Positions 6,637-13,545 of a DNA stretch of 24,395 nt are shown piece by piece. Position numbers and translations under genes: made by a program. How positions within the stretch are numbered: the first letter of the stretch is position 1; every line of letters starts with the position of its first letter. The DNA comes from a bacterium (lineage in GTDB: Bacteria; 4484-113; JAGGVC01): assembly GCA_039961635.1 (NCBI GenBank), contig JABRWB010000093.1, forward strand, positions 1-24,395. The letters are read 5' to 3'. The notes under the pieces are model-generated. The model saw nothing but the letters and a program-made list of their open reading frames with translations. It was not told the origin of the DNA and searched no databases.

Positions 6637-7023
6637 CTATGCGAAAACATCGTAATCCGCGAAGGGATTTATTTCATACAGCCGCAGCAGGCATCGCTCA
6701 ATCGATCTCATATATTGGTCTGGCAGATCGCCTATTTTCGGGAAGGAAAGACGCGATACGTCCAGCACCCTTGTTTGATAAACCAGGAAAGTTGTATTCA
6801 GAGGAAGACCGGCGACTCCGCGAGGCACATTGACGGCATAAGAATACGATTCATGCGCTTCTTTGAATTTGGTGCCGGGAATTGCCACTACAAGTCCGCG
6901 GGCGACTGACAAGTGAACGGTGCTGATTATTACCGCAGGCCTTCTTCCGGCCTGCTCGCGGCCAATCACGGGATCCAAATCGGCAAAAAACACCTCACCC
7001 TTGTTCGCGGCGAATCGCTTCAT
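6637..7023 (-). CDS. MazF/PemK-type endoribonuclease toxin
   Basis: Likely ribosome-independent mRNA interferase, the toxin of a type II toxin-antitoxin pair. The 128-residue protein carries the family N-terminus GEVFFADLDPVIGREQAGRRPAVIIS (residues 9-34; shown in pieces: GEVFFADLDPVIG then RRPAVIIS), with the conserved G-E-V-aromatic, DL-P, G and RPA-V-I-I features, followed by the expected strand VVAIPGT and a C-terminal helix. The ATG at 7023 lies inside the upstream antitoxin gene (29-base overlap) with GAGGA about ten bases upstream, indicating translational coupling. Its product would be neutralised by the RHH protein encoded directly before it. Cleavage specificity cannot be read from the sequence. 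Confidence 0.88.
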   Translation of the reverse strand: MKRFAANKGEVFFADLDPVIGREQAGRRPAVIISTVHLSVARGLVVAIPGTKFKEAHESYSYAVNVPRGVAGLPLNTTFLVYQTRVLDVSRLSFPKIGDLPDQYMRSIERCLLRLYEINPFADYDVFA

Positions 7024-7300
7024 CCGACCAATCCTCGTCCGGGTTCAAACCGTCCATCATTGTGCATGCAAATTCCTGCGCAATCTCCTCGTCTTCCCGC
7101 GCCAAATCCGGATCGTCGGCACCGGCATAGAGCTCGGCAATGAATTTTCTCTGCTCCAGTTCCCAATTGAACTTGCGAATTGCAAGCCGGAAATATTCGG
7201 AGCGGGTGGCCAAACCGAATTCACGGCCCAATTCGTCCGCCTTCCGAATATCGCCTTCGGATAGGACTACCGTAGTTCTGACTTTCTTCGAGATCCTCAT
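6995..7300 (-). CDS. Ribbon-helix-helix antitoxin
   Basis: Predicted DNA-binding antitoxin, 101 aa, partner of the downstream MazF-like toxin. Residues 4-45 (KKVRTTVVLSEGDIRKADEL, then GLATRSEYFRLAIR) match a ribbon-helix-helix fold: a short beta strand, helix, turn, and a second helix with RSEYFRLAIR. The acidic C-terminal half is likely the toxin-binding tail. The frame is open to 7342, but the ATG at 7300 directly precedes the strand and lies about 3 nt after the predicted transcription start, while the longer start has no family support. It overlaps the toxin gene by 29 bases. Autoregulation through the promoter at 7310-7318 is expected from family knowledge; no operator was identified. 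Confidence 0.85.
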   Translation of the reverse strand: MRISKKVRTTVVLSEGDIRKADELGREFGLATRSEYFRLAIRKFNWELEQRKFIAELYAGADDPDLAREDEEIAQEFACTMMDGLNPDEDWSDEAIRREQG

Positions 7301-7309
7301 GACAGCTTG

Positions 7310-7318
7310 AGTATACCA
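7310..7318 (-). promoter_or_regulatory. Extended -10 promoter for the toxin-antitoxin operon
   Basis: The minus strand reads TGG-TATACT, a near-consensus -10 with TGn extension. The start would be near 7303, leaving only about 3 nt before the antitoxin ATG at 7300, so the mRNA would be nearly leaderless. No Shine-Dalgarno precedes the ATG. Confidence 0.5.
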
Positions 7319-7380
7319 TATATGCGCGTTTTTTTCATACAAAAACGCGACTGAGGCGATTTTGCCGCCGATTTCTCCCC

Positions 7381-8637
7381 CTACTCATACCTCAGCGCTT
7401 CTATCGGGTCCAGCCGGCTGGCTTTGAACGCCGGGTAGACGCCGAAAAATATGCCGATCAGCGAGCTTATCGCCAGCGTAGCGATGATTATCGGTATGGG
7501 CATATGCACCGGCCAGTCGGTTTTAAGCATCCCGCCGAGCCATTTCGCGACGCCGAATCCGGTCAGCACTCCGCCAGCCAAACCGAGCAGTCCGCCTATG
7601 AACGTCAGCACGACGGCCTCGATGAGAAACTGCAGCAGAATCACGACGCGCTTCGCACCAATCGCCATCCGCAGGCCGATTTCGCGCGTGCGCTCGGTCA
7701 CCGAAACCAGCATGATGTTCATGATTCCGATTCCGCCGACGAGAAGGCTGATTACCGCGATTACGCCGAACGTCGTCACGAGGCCGTTGACGAACGTGTT
7801 CGCGAACTCCAGAAAATCGCTCGCGAACATAATCTCGAAGTTGTCCATCGAGGGATCTGGCACCCGGCGCTGGCGGCGCAGGACGCGCTCTACAAGCTTG
7901 GTCGCCTCGTCCACCTTTTTTAAGTCCGCCACTTTCGCGATGATGTATTGCACTTTTTTCGAGCCGAGGAACCGGCTCTGCACCGTTGTGTACGGGATGA
8001 ACAGCGCGTCGTCAAGCCCCTGGCCGCCGATGTTGCCGCCCTTTTTCTTGAGAATTCCGACCACCGTTACCGCCTGCTGCGAAAAGCTTCCGGTCACCAG
8101 TATCCGCTTCCCCATCGGATCTTCCAGAGGGCCGAACAGCTCGTCCGCGACGTTCTTGCCGAGGATGACGACGCGGGAGCGCGCCAGGATGTCGCCGGCG
8201 TCAAGGAAGCGGCCGCGCTCCAGCTCCATACCGTAGGCCTCGCGGATGAACTCCATCGTCCCTTCGATGATGATGCTTTTGTTCTTCTCCCGGTACTTCG
8301 CCTGGCCCTGCATTTCGTATGCGGGATAGACGATGCGGAAAATGTCCCCCCCCTCCCGGCGTATCGCGTCCACGTCCTCCATTTCGAACAGCTTGGGCAT
8401 CATCATCGCGCGGCTCTGGCCGGCGCGCTGGGGGACGACGGGCATGATAAACATCACGTCGTTGCCCATGCTTGCGATCTGGTTGGAAAACATGTACTTG
8501 AGGCCTTCGCCGAGGGAGACGATGCTTATCACGGCGAGGACGCCTATCATCAAGCCCAACAGCGTGAGAAAACTCCTGACCTTGTTCATCATCAGGTTGC
8601 GCCACGCTATCCGGAAGTTCGTGCCGAGTACGCCCAA
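7381..8637 (-). CDS. MacB/FtsX-type ABC transporter permease
   Basis: Membrane subunit of a MacB-like (type VII fold) ABC transporter, 418 aa. An N-terminal helix lies at about 18-45 (RSFLTLLGLMIGVLAVISIV), a periplasmic MacB-type core covers about 50-285, and three C-terminal helices follow with the FtsX signature (GGIGIMNIMLVSVTERTREIG in pieces: GGIGIMNIML, ERTREIGLRMAIGA) and the ending YPAFKASRLDPIEALRYE. There is no fused nucleotide-binding domain, unlike Escherichia coli MacB, and no ATPase gene adjoins it. The start is TTG at 8637, supported by AAGGAG five bases upstream (8648-8643) that overlaps the stop of the preceding membrane-fusion gene. It is the last gene of the operon. A run of eight C (8346-8353) lies in the coding region. 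Substrate unknown. Confidence 0.9.
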   Translation of the reverse strand: MGVLGTNFRIAWRNLMMNKVRSFLTLLGLMIGVLAVISIVSLGEGLKYMFSNQIASMGNDVMFIMPVVPQRAGQSRAMMMPKLFEMEDVDAIRREGGDIFRIVYPAYEMQGQAKYREKNKSIIIEGTMEFIREAYGMELERGRFLDAGDILARSRVVILGKNVADELFGPLEDPMGKRILVTGSFSQQAVTVVGILKKKGGNIGGQGLDDALFIPYTTVQSRFLGSKKVQYIIAKVADLKKVDEATKLVERVLRRQRRVPDPSMDNFEIMFASDFLEFANTFVNGLVTTFGVIAVISLLVGGIGIMNIMLVSVTERTREIGLRMAIGAKRVVILLQFLIEAVVLTFIGGLLGLAGGVLTGFGVAKWLGGMLKTDWPVHMPIPIIIATLAISSLIGIFFGVYPAFKASRLDPIEALRYE

Positions 8638-8646
8638 TTGCGCTCC

Positions 8647-9972
8647 TTACTCGCTTTCCTCGGCGGAGACCTGCACGCCTCCGCCGCCGAAGTCCTTGCG
8701 GGTGGACAGCGGGACGTCCTTGACCATGACAAGCTCGCCTTCCTTGAGGCCTTCCTTGATTTCGGTGGACGTGTAATCCGTGGCGCCGATCGTAACCTTG
8801 CGCTTTTCCGGTTTGACGCGTCCCTTGGCGTCCGAGCCTTTTACGTAAACGATGTATCCAAGCTCGTCGTCGGTGCGCACCGAATCGTACGGAACCACAA
8901 TTACGTCTTCGACCGTCTGCGCGATTATTTCGACGTTTGTTGTCATCGCGGACAAAAGCTTGCGCTCCGAGTTGTCCACTTCGATAATCACGGTGAAGCT
9001 CGTGATGCCGCCCTGCGTCGTGCCTTGCTGGAAAACGTTGACGATTTTGCCTTCGAATTTTTCGTCCGGCAGGGCGTCCACGGTAACGTTGGCCTTCTGT
9101 CCTATCGCGATTCGACCGATGTCGATTTCGTCCACGCTCGCGCGTATCTGGATGAATGTGAGATCGGCCACTTCGCAAATCGTGGTGCCCTCGCCGAACG
9201 TCCCCACCGAGCTTATCACCGTGTCGCCGACTTCGACCATCTTGGACAAAACGGTGCCTTTGATCGGGGATTTAATCGTCGCGTCGCCCAGCGATTTCTG
9301 CGCATCCTCCAAATCCACTTTCGCGAGCTGCCACGAAATCTCCGCGGATTTTATATCTTCCGGGCTGACTTCTTCCGAGTGGATCGAAAGCTGCTCCTCG
9401 GCCTGACGCAGCGCAAGCCGCGCGTCCTCCAGCCGCTTCTTCGCGTCGTCGTACTCCTGGCGCGTCGCGTATTCCTTTTTATAAAGCTCGTCAATTCTTT
9501 TGAAGTAGTCCTCGGCGCTTTCGACCGCGAGCCTGGCCGAGTCCACGTTCGCCTGAAGCGATGCGAGTGTTTTTTTGTTGCTCCCGTTTTTCAGCTGCTG
9601 CAGCTGGATGTAGCGCAGCCGCTCGGATAGCTGCGCGCGGCGCAAATTGATCTTCTGGTCGGTCTGGTCGAGGACAGCGATTTCCGAGCCGGGCACCAAA
9701 TCGTCGCCTTCCTTGATGAAGAGTTTTTCGATCTTGCCCGAGGCTTCGCTTTTCACCTTGACGCGCGTGCGCGGCTCGACCGAGCCGGTCGCCTTGATGA
9801 TGACGTTGATGTCGCCCCTCTCCGCGGGCTTGAACCGGTCGTCTTCCTTTGCATCCTTCTTCGCCACGGAGTCGCCGCCAAGCTTGATGTTGCCCTTGCT
9901 CGCGAAGAAAGCGACCGCGATCGCCGCCGCGACGACCGCAAAAAACAAAACTATCCGCGCTGGCTTGCTCAT
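8647..9972 (-). CDS. Membrane-fusion (HlyD/MacA-like) periplasmic adaptor
   Basis: Periplasmic adaptor subunit of a tripartite efflux or secretion pump, 441 aa. An N-terminal signal-anchor helix spans about 6-25. A barrel-sandwich (lipoyl-like) half-motif at about 64-95 (VKVKSEASGKIEKLFIKEGD in pieces: KVKSEASGKIEKLF, IKEGDDLVPG) is followed by a coiled-coil hairpin rich in Glu/Arg/Leu (about 105-225), the second lipoyl half (ATIKSPIKGTVLSKMVEVGD) and beta-barrel and membrane-proximal domains. This is the MacA/HlyD order. The ATG at 9972 starts 3 bases after the stop of the upstream Yip1-like gene, with AGGG nearby, and the permease follows after a 9-base gap, so the three are one operon. An outer-membrane channel gene is not in the window. 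Confidence 0.9.
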   Translation of the reverse strand: MSKPARIVLFFAVVAAAIAVAFFASKGNIKLGGDSVAKKDAKEDDRFKPAERGDINVIIKATGSVEPRTRVKVKSEASGKIEKLFIKEGDDLVPGSEIAVLDQTDQKINLRRAQLSERLRYIQLQQLKNGSNKKTLASLQANVDSARLAVESAEDYFKRIDELYKKEYATRQEYDDAKKRLEDARLALRQAEEQLSIHSEEVSPEDIKSAEISWQLAKVDLEDAQKSLGDATIKSPIKGTVLSKMVEVGDTVISSVGTFGEGTTICEVADLTFIQIRASVDEIDIGRIAIGQKANVTVDALPDEKFEGKIVNVFQQGTTQGGITSFTVIIEVDNSERKLLSAMTTNVEIIAQTVEDVIVVPYDSVRTDDELGYIVYVKGSDAKGRVKPEKRKVTIGATDYTSTEIKEGLKEGELVMVKDVPLSTRKDFGGGGVQVSAEESE

Positions 9973-9975
9973 ATA

Positions 9976-10755
9976 TTAACCCTGCGGCGGTTTGAAGACG
10001 TACATCAAGGCAAAGATGCCGGACGTCATCGCGAGCCCGATGGCCGCATAAATGAGTGCGACCGTCCATGCGCGGCCCGGCTGGTTGTGCAGCCCGAAAA
10101 TCAGGCCGAGGACGAACAGGTAAAAACTCCAAACCGCAAAGACGTCAATCGTGCCGAGAACTTTGAATAGCACCCCGTCCCCGGAAATAATCTGCGAAAG
10201 CGAAAGCGTCCAAGGAAACATCGAATCTATGTAGTCTTCGTAGCTCGAAATCGCGGGAGTCTGGCCCATCTTGTAAACGCCGTTGATAAGCTGAGTGAAT
10301 ATCACGGGCATCCACGACCAGGCGACGATTGAATACAGCTTTTTGAAATCCACGTTTTCGAGAAGAAAAGTGCCGAGAACGAACGTTATCGCCGCGCCGA
10401 CGAGCCAAATGAACAACAGATTCAACGGCGTGAAAAACGCGCCGACGTACTGCGAAATCGTCGTCGCACCCTCCACGGCCGCGTTGCCGGGGATGCCCAT
10501 CACTTCGTTGAACTGCCTGCGCGCTTCGTTCATCAATCCCATCTGCATCAGCGTCGCGACAATCATGGAGGCCCCGCCGACAACGAACGGCGTCAGCCAG
10601 TCGTTGTGGTAGTAGATGTTTTTGAAGACGGATGAAGGCTCTACGAAAATGTTCAACAACTTCGCGCCGAATCCCATTTTGGGAGGGATATCGTTTTGAC
10701 GTACCCAGTATTCGCCGGGCGCTGGGCCGGCGGGAGCACCCGTGATTTCTGACAT
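9976..10755 (-). CDS. Yip1-domain-like integral membrane protein
   Basis: 259-residue multi-spanning membrane protein. After a hydrophilic N-terminus of about 45 residues there is an amphipathic segment (LLNIFVEPSSVFKNIYYHNDW) typical of the start of Yip1/YIF1-like bacterial domains, then about five hydrophobic helices (about 58-75, 115-140, 155-175, 200-225, 230-252). The ATG at 10755 is preferred over the longer frame because AAGGAGG sits 8 nt upstream (10770-10764) and the predicted -10 box is at 10792-10787. It heads the operon with the membrane-fusion protein and permease. It resembles the neighbour at 10919-11710 (shared phrases such as DWLTPFV, the F..VYLL/FYLF..GL.FGL segment), so the two are likely paralogues. 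The function is unknown; a role in assembling or modulating the transporter is a guess from context. Confidence 0.8.
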   Translation of the reverse strand: MSEITGAPAGPAPGEYWVRQNDIPPKMGFGAKLLNIFVEPSSVFKNIYYHNDWLTPFVVGGASMIVATLMQMGLMNEARRQFNEVMGIPGNAAVEGATTISQYVGAFFTPLNLLFIWLVGAAITFVLGTFLLENVDFKKLYSIVAWSWMPVIFTQLINGVYKMGQTPAISSYEDYIDSMFPWTLSLSQIISGDGVLFKVLGTIDVFAVWSFYLFVLGLIFGLHNQPGRAWTVALIYAAIGLAMTSGIFALMYVFKPPQG

Positions 10756-10786
10756 CCTGCAATCCTCCTTGGGCGGAAGCCGGAAG

Positions 10787-10792
10787 ATTATA
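10787..10792 (-). promoter_or_regulatory. -10 box upstream of the Yip1-fusion protein-permease operon
   Basis: The minus strand shows a perfect TATAAT in the intergenic gap, giving a start near 10780 and a 25-nt leader with a strong Shine-Dalgarno. No convincing -35. Confidence 0.5.
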
Positions 10793-10918
10793 GCGCCGCG
10801 GGCGCGGCCGGGCCGAATCCCGCGGACGAATCCATGATGAGTCCACTCGGGCGAAAGTTCCAAGCGCGCGCGGCGCGCGGCGGATTATCTTGACGCAATC
10901 GAAGGAATCGGTCGGCTG

Positions 10919-11710
10919 TCAACCGACGGAGGTCTTCCAGCTTCTCACGAAGGCGATCACCAAAACCGCGACGATCGCGTACAGGAACGCGACGCGCGAG
11001 GCCTTGCGCGGGTCGTTGCCGAGACCGAAAACCAAACCGACGTACAGCAGGTACACGCTCCAGAGCGCGAAAAGGTCGAACGACGAAAGCACTTTGTAAA
11101 GCGTTCCGGGTGGAATGAACCTTGCCGGCGAAAGCGTCCAAGGCGTCGAGACGCGTATCCAGTCGTTCATCGAAGCGACGGAAGGATCCGAGAAATTCTT
11201 CGCTATCGAGTCAATCAAAGGGCGGAAGGCAAGCGGAAGCGAAGAGAAAGCGACCACCGAAAACAGCCGATTGAATTCGACGCTGTCCAGCAGGAAACCC
11301 GCGAAGGCAATAACGCCGGCGACGACGAGCCAAATCGCGATTATCGCAAGCGGTGCGAGAAAAAATCTAAGCCCCGGATGCGCGGCGGAAGTGACATCCA
11401 CCGGCATCTCAATCTGGTGGCCAAGTTCCTTGCCGCGCCATAGAAAAATCGCGAAATCCGCCTTGGCCTTCGAGTCGAAGCGGAAACTCGCGGCGGCCGA
11501 GATTATGTTTGTCAGGCTGGCGAACACGAAGGGCGTCAACCAATCCGGATAATGGTAAACATCCTTGAAAACTTCAGCCGGCCACGTCCAGATGTATTTC
11601 AGCTTGTCGGCAGAGGACATCGGCGGAGGGCGGTTGGGATCATACATGGCGGCGCCGGAGCGGCCAGAGCCGCCCCATCCGGACGACGCCCATTTCGAGA
11701 ACCGCTCCAT
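10919..11710 (-). CDS. Second Yip1-domain-like membrane protein
   Basis: 263-residue integral membrane protein, probable paralogue of the next gene in transcription order. A Gly/Ser/Pro-rich N-terminus (1-35) is followed by the Yip1-type entry segment (KLKYIWTWPAEVFKDVYHYP, near 36-55) and DWLTPFVFASL, then about five hydrophobic helices, ending with VFGLGNDPRKASRVAFLYAIVAV. The ATG at 11710 is used because it is the first in frame after the predicted -10 box at 11753-11748; an internal ATG (residue 22) is also possible. There is only a weak GGGGTG-like ribosome-binding site. It is separated from the paralogue by about 160 bases with the paralogue's own -10 box, so it is probably a separate transcript. 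Specific role unknown. Confidence 0.8.
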   Translation of the reverse strand: MERFSKWASSGWGGSGRSGAAMYDPNRPPPMSSADKLKYIWTWPAEVFKDVYHYPDWLTPFVFASLTNIISAAASFRFDSKAKADFAIFLWRGKELGHQIEMPVDVTSAAHPGLRFFLAPLAIIAIWLVVAGVIAFAGFLLDSVEFNRLFSVVAFSSLPLAFRPLIDSIAKNFSDPSVASMNDWIRVSTPWTLSPARFIPPGTLYKVLSSFDLFALWSVYLLYVGLVFGLGNDPRKASRVAFLYAIVAVLVIAFVRSWKTSVG

Positions 11711-11747
11711 TCAGCACCCCGGGGCAACCGCATGAAAGAGCGGCTCG

Positions 11748-11753
11748 ATTATA
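11748..11753 (-). promoter_or_regulatory. -10 box upstream of the second Yip1-like gene
   Basis: The minus strand reads GG-TATAAT, consensus -10, with a start near 11741 and a leader of about 31 nt. No clear -35. Confidence 0.5.
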
Positions 11754-11799
11754 CCGCAAACCGGAAGAGGCGGAACCGCGCGAAATCAGCAACGATTGC

Positions 11800-11830
11800 G
11801 CAAAAAAAAACCGGCGGTCGCCCGCCGGTT
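11800..11830 (-). terminator. Rho-independent terminator after the Trp-rich gene
   Basis: On the minus strand the stem AACCGGCGG / CCGCCGGTT (7 GC pairs plus flanking A-T pairs, 4-base loop) is followed directly by a run of nine T. This is the clearest intrinsic terminator in the window and ends the gene at 12344-11871. The plus strand also has a T-rich tail, but no gene reads into it from that side. Confidence 0.88.
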
Positions 11831-11870
11831 TGTTTGATTCGGAAACTATGCTCGGCTACGCGCCGGGGTA

Positions 11871-12344
11871 CTAGAAGTACCAGCCCCAGCGGTTGAAGCC
11901 TTCGTCCTCGAAGTCGCCTTCGCCGAAAGCCCATGCGGTTTCATTACCGCAAATCCACTCGCCGCCGGGATCGCCTCCGTTCCAATTCCAACGCGTGAAG
12001 CGCTTCCAGCTGCCGTTGCCTTCCGAGAAAAAGCCGCCGTTTTCGCCGCCGTCCCAGCCCATGCCGGTCTGGCCGTCGCAGGTCGAGACGTGGAACGCGA
12101 CGTAATAATCAACGCCTTCTTCAAGATCGAAACCGGTGAATTCTGGCTGGTCGCCCGCGCCTATGCCGATTTCGAAGGTGTACGTTTCCGGATATTCAAG
12201 CGGATCGCCGTCGGGGAAGGTGACTTTCCACGGCCGCTGGCCGGGCGCAAAGTCGGGAATCTCCGTGCCGATGTAGAACTGCAGCTCGGTGAAGCAGAAT
12301 CCATCTTGATTGCCAATCTCAAGCCCTGACTTCTCATAGGCCAT
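11871..12344 (-). CDS. Hypothetical Trp/Gly-rich acidic protein
   Basis: Not recognised. 157 aa, acidic, rich in Gly, Trp, Phe and Tyr, with only two or three Cys. The N-terminal two thirds look like beta strands (FTELQFYIG, TYTFEIGIG, DYYVAFHVS), followed by a Gly/Trp/Asn-rich tail (WDGGENGGFF, RWNWNGGDPGG, NRWGWYF). There is no signal peptide or membrane helix, although the composition resembles an extracellular beta-sandwich, so it may be a detached domain of a longer secreted protein. The frame stays open about 80 bases upstream of the ATG without another start. No Shine-Dalgarno is visible. The strong terminator immediately downstream supports a real transcription unit. Confidence 0.65.
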   Translation of the reverse strand: MAYEKSGLEIGNQDGFCFTELQFYIGTEIPDFAPGQRPWKVTFPDGDPLEYPETYTFEIGIGAGDQPEFTGFDLEEGVDYYVAFHVSTCDGQTGMGWDGGENGGFFSEGNGSWKRFTRWNWNGGDPGGEWICGNETAWAFGEGDFEDEGFNRWGWYF

Positions 12345-12435
12345 TAATATAGGATCGCGAGGCGATCTATCTAGAGCTCCGGCCGCAAAATGAAAAATCT
12401 GTCAACTGTCGAATTCTGGCCAAATTACTCTCCTC

Positions 12436-12464
12436 TTGCATTCCGCGCCTGGGATGCCGATAAT
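12436..12464 (+). promoter_or_regulatory. Promoter for the methyltransferase gene
   Basis: GATAAT at 12459-12464 with TTGCAT 17 bp upstream (12436-12441). The predicted start would coincide with or just precede the ATG at 12472, implying a leaderless mRNA. The -35 match is weak. Confidence 0.35.
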
Positions 12465-12471
12465 CGCCGCG

Positions 12472-13260
12472 ATGCCCGGAATCGTTTCAAATCTGTATGC
12501 CACCGTCGAGGACGCGTGGCGGTACGAAAGCGACTATTCGGACTACAAGGACGACCTTCCGTTGCTATCGGAGCTTGCCGCGGCCGCGGGCGGGCCGGTT
12601 CTTGAGCTGGGCGCGGGCACGGGGCGCGTTGCTATCCACCTGGCAAGGCGGGGAATCCAGGTCGCCGCGCTCGAATCGAGCGACGGAATGATCGAGCTTT
12701 TCGAGAGGAAGCTCGCCTCCGAGGACGTCGCGGTCAGAAACAACGTGCGGATTGTCAGAGGCGATATGCGGACGGCGTCGTTTCCATCCCGGTTTCCGCT
12801 GATACTAGCGCCGTTCAACTTCCTCCAGCTGATAACGGGCAGGGCGGAGAGGGTCGCGCTCCTGCGCCAATGCCACCATTCGCTGGTCAACAGAGGAAAG
12901 TTGTATCTTGAAATCGCGGCGCCCCATCACGAGCTTTTGACCGGCAAAAGGGTGCATCAGCAGTACGTGAAAGAGTTCTTCGACAGGAACCGCCGCCAGT
13001 GGGTGACGCTTTTCCAATCGCACGAATATTACCCGGCGGAGCAGGAAATCACGCTTGAATACTTATACGTCTATCACCGGCAGGACGGAATAACGGAGAG
13101 AATCGCCCGATTTGTGACGCTCGCGGTGATTTTTCCGGTCGAGTTGGACGGGCTTTTGGAGCAGGCGGGATTCGTCGTAAGGGAGAAATGGGGGGATTTC
13201 GACAAATCCCGGTTTGGAAAGGCTAGCCGAAGGATGATCTGGCTTGCCGAAAAGCCCTGA
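12472..13260 (+). CDS. Class I SAM-dependent methyltransferase
   Basis: 262-residue methyltransferase of unknown substrate. Motif I is VLELGAGTGRVAIHLARRG (about 41-59), which binds the adenosylmethionine; the acidic end of the next strand is AALESSDGMIELF (about 64-76), and VRGDMR, LILAPFNFLQLI and LYLEIAAP supply the later core strands. A C-terminal beta part with YVYHRQDG and FPVELDGLLEQAGF follows, as in small-molecule methyltransferases of the type-11/25 kind. Start choice is uncertain: ATG codons at 12454 and 12472 and a TTG at 12436 are in frame. The 12472 ATG is preferred because a -10-like box ends 7 nt before it. It is the first plus-strand gene left of dnaA. After the stop lie three imperfect copies of a GAAAAG-containing 9-10-mer. 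Confidence 0.82.
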   Translation: MPGIVSNLYATVEDAWRYESDYSDYKDDLPLLSELAAAAGGPVLELGAGTGRVAIHLARRGIQVAALESSDGMIELFERKLASEDVAVRNNVRIVRGDMRTASFPSRFPLILAPFNFLQLITGRAERVALLRQCHHSLVNRGKLYLEIAAPHHELLTGKRVHQQYVKEFFDRNRRQWVTLFQSHEYYPAEQEITLEYLYVYHRQDGITERIARFVTLAVIFPVELDGLLEQAGFVVREKWGDFDKSRFGKASRRMIWLAEKP

Positions 13261-13323
13261 AAAGCCTGAAAAGTCCCGGAAACAACGATTTTTTCGCTTT
13301 TGCCAAGATTTTTCCCGAAACTA

Positions 13324-13352
13324 TTGATTTGCCGTTGAAAATGAGCTAAGAT
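13324..13352 (+). promoter_or_regulatory. Sigma-70-type promoter upstream of dnaA
   Basis: TTGATT (13324-13329) and TAAGAT (13347-13352) are separated by 17 bp. The start would be near 13359, leaving a leader of about 185 nt. DnaA-box-like 9-mers lie in that leader: TTACTCACA at 13489-13497 and, inverted, TTTTCAACA at 13520-13512, which would fit autoregulation by DnaA. Confidence 0.45.
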
Positions 13353-13545
13353 GGGCGTCCCCGTCGTCGAAGAGGGGTATCTGAGGGGGCGGGGCTGGTG
13401 CGGGTAGGTTGCAATTTCGGGAAACGCCGGACCGTTTGGATTGACTTTTGTCCGAGCGCATCTGCGGCGTGCGTCCGAAATTAACAAGTTACTCACATTC
13501 TGGTGTTTATATGTTGAAAACCGCTTGACCCGACAGGAGACCCGG

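Noticed and set aside
7948-9630. 560-residue plus-strand open frame opposite the membrane-fusion protein and permease genes
   Set aside because: The opposite strand encodes two clearly recognisable transporter proteins; the long frame is His/Arg/Val-rich, as expected for antisense GC-rich DNA.
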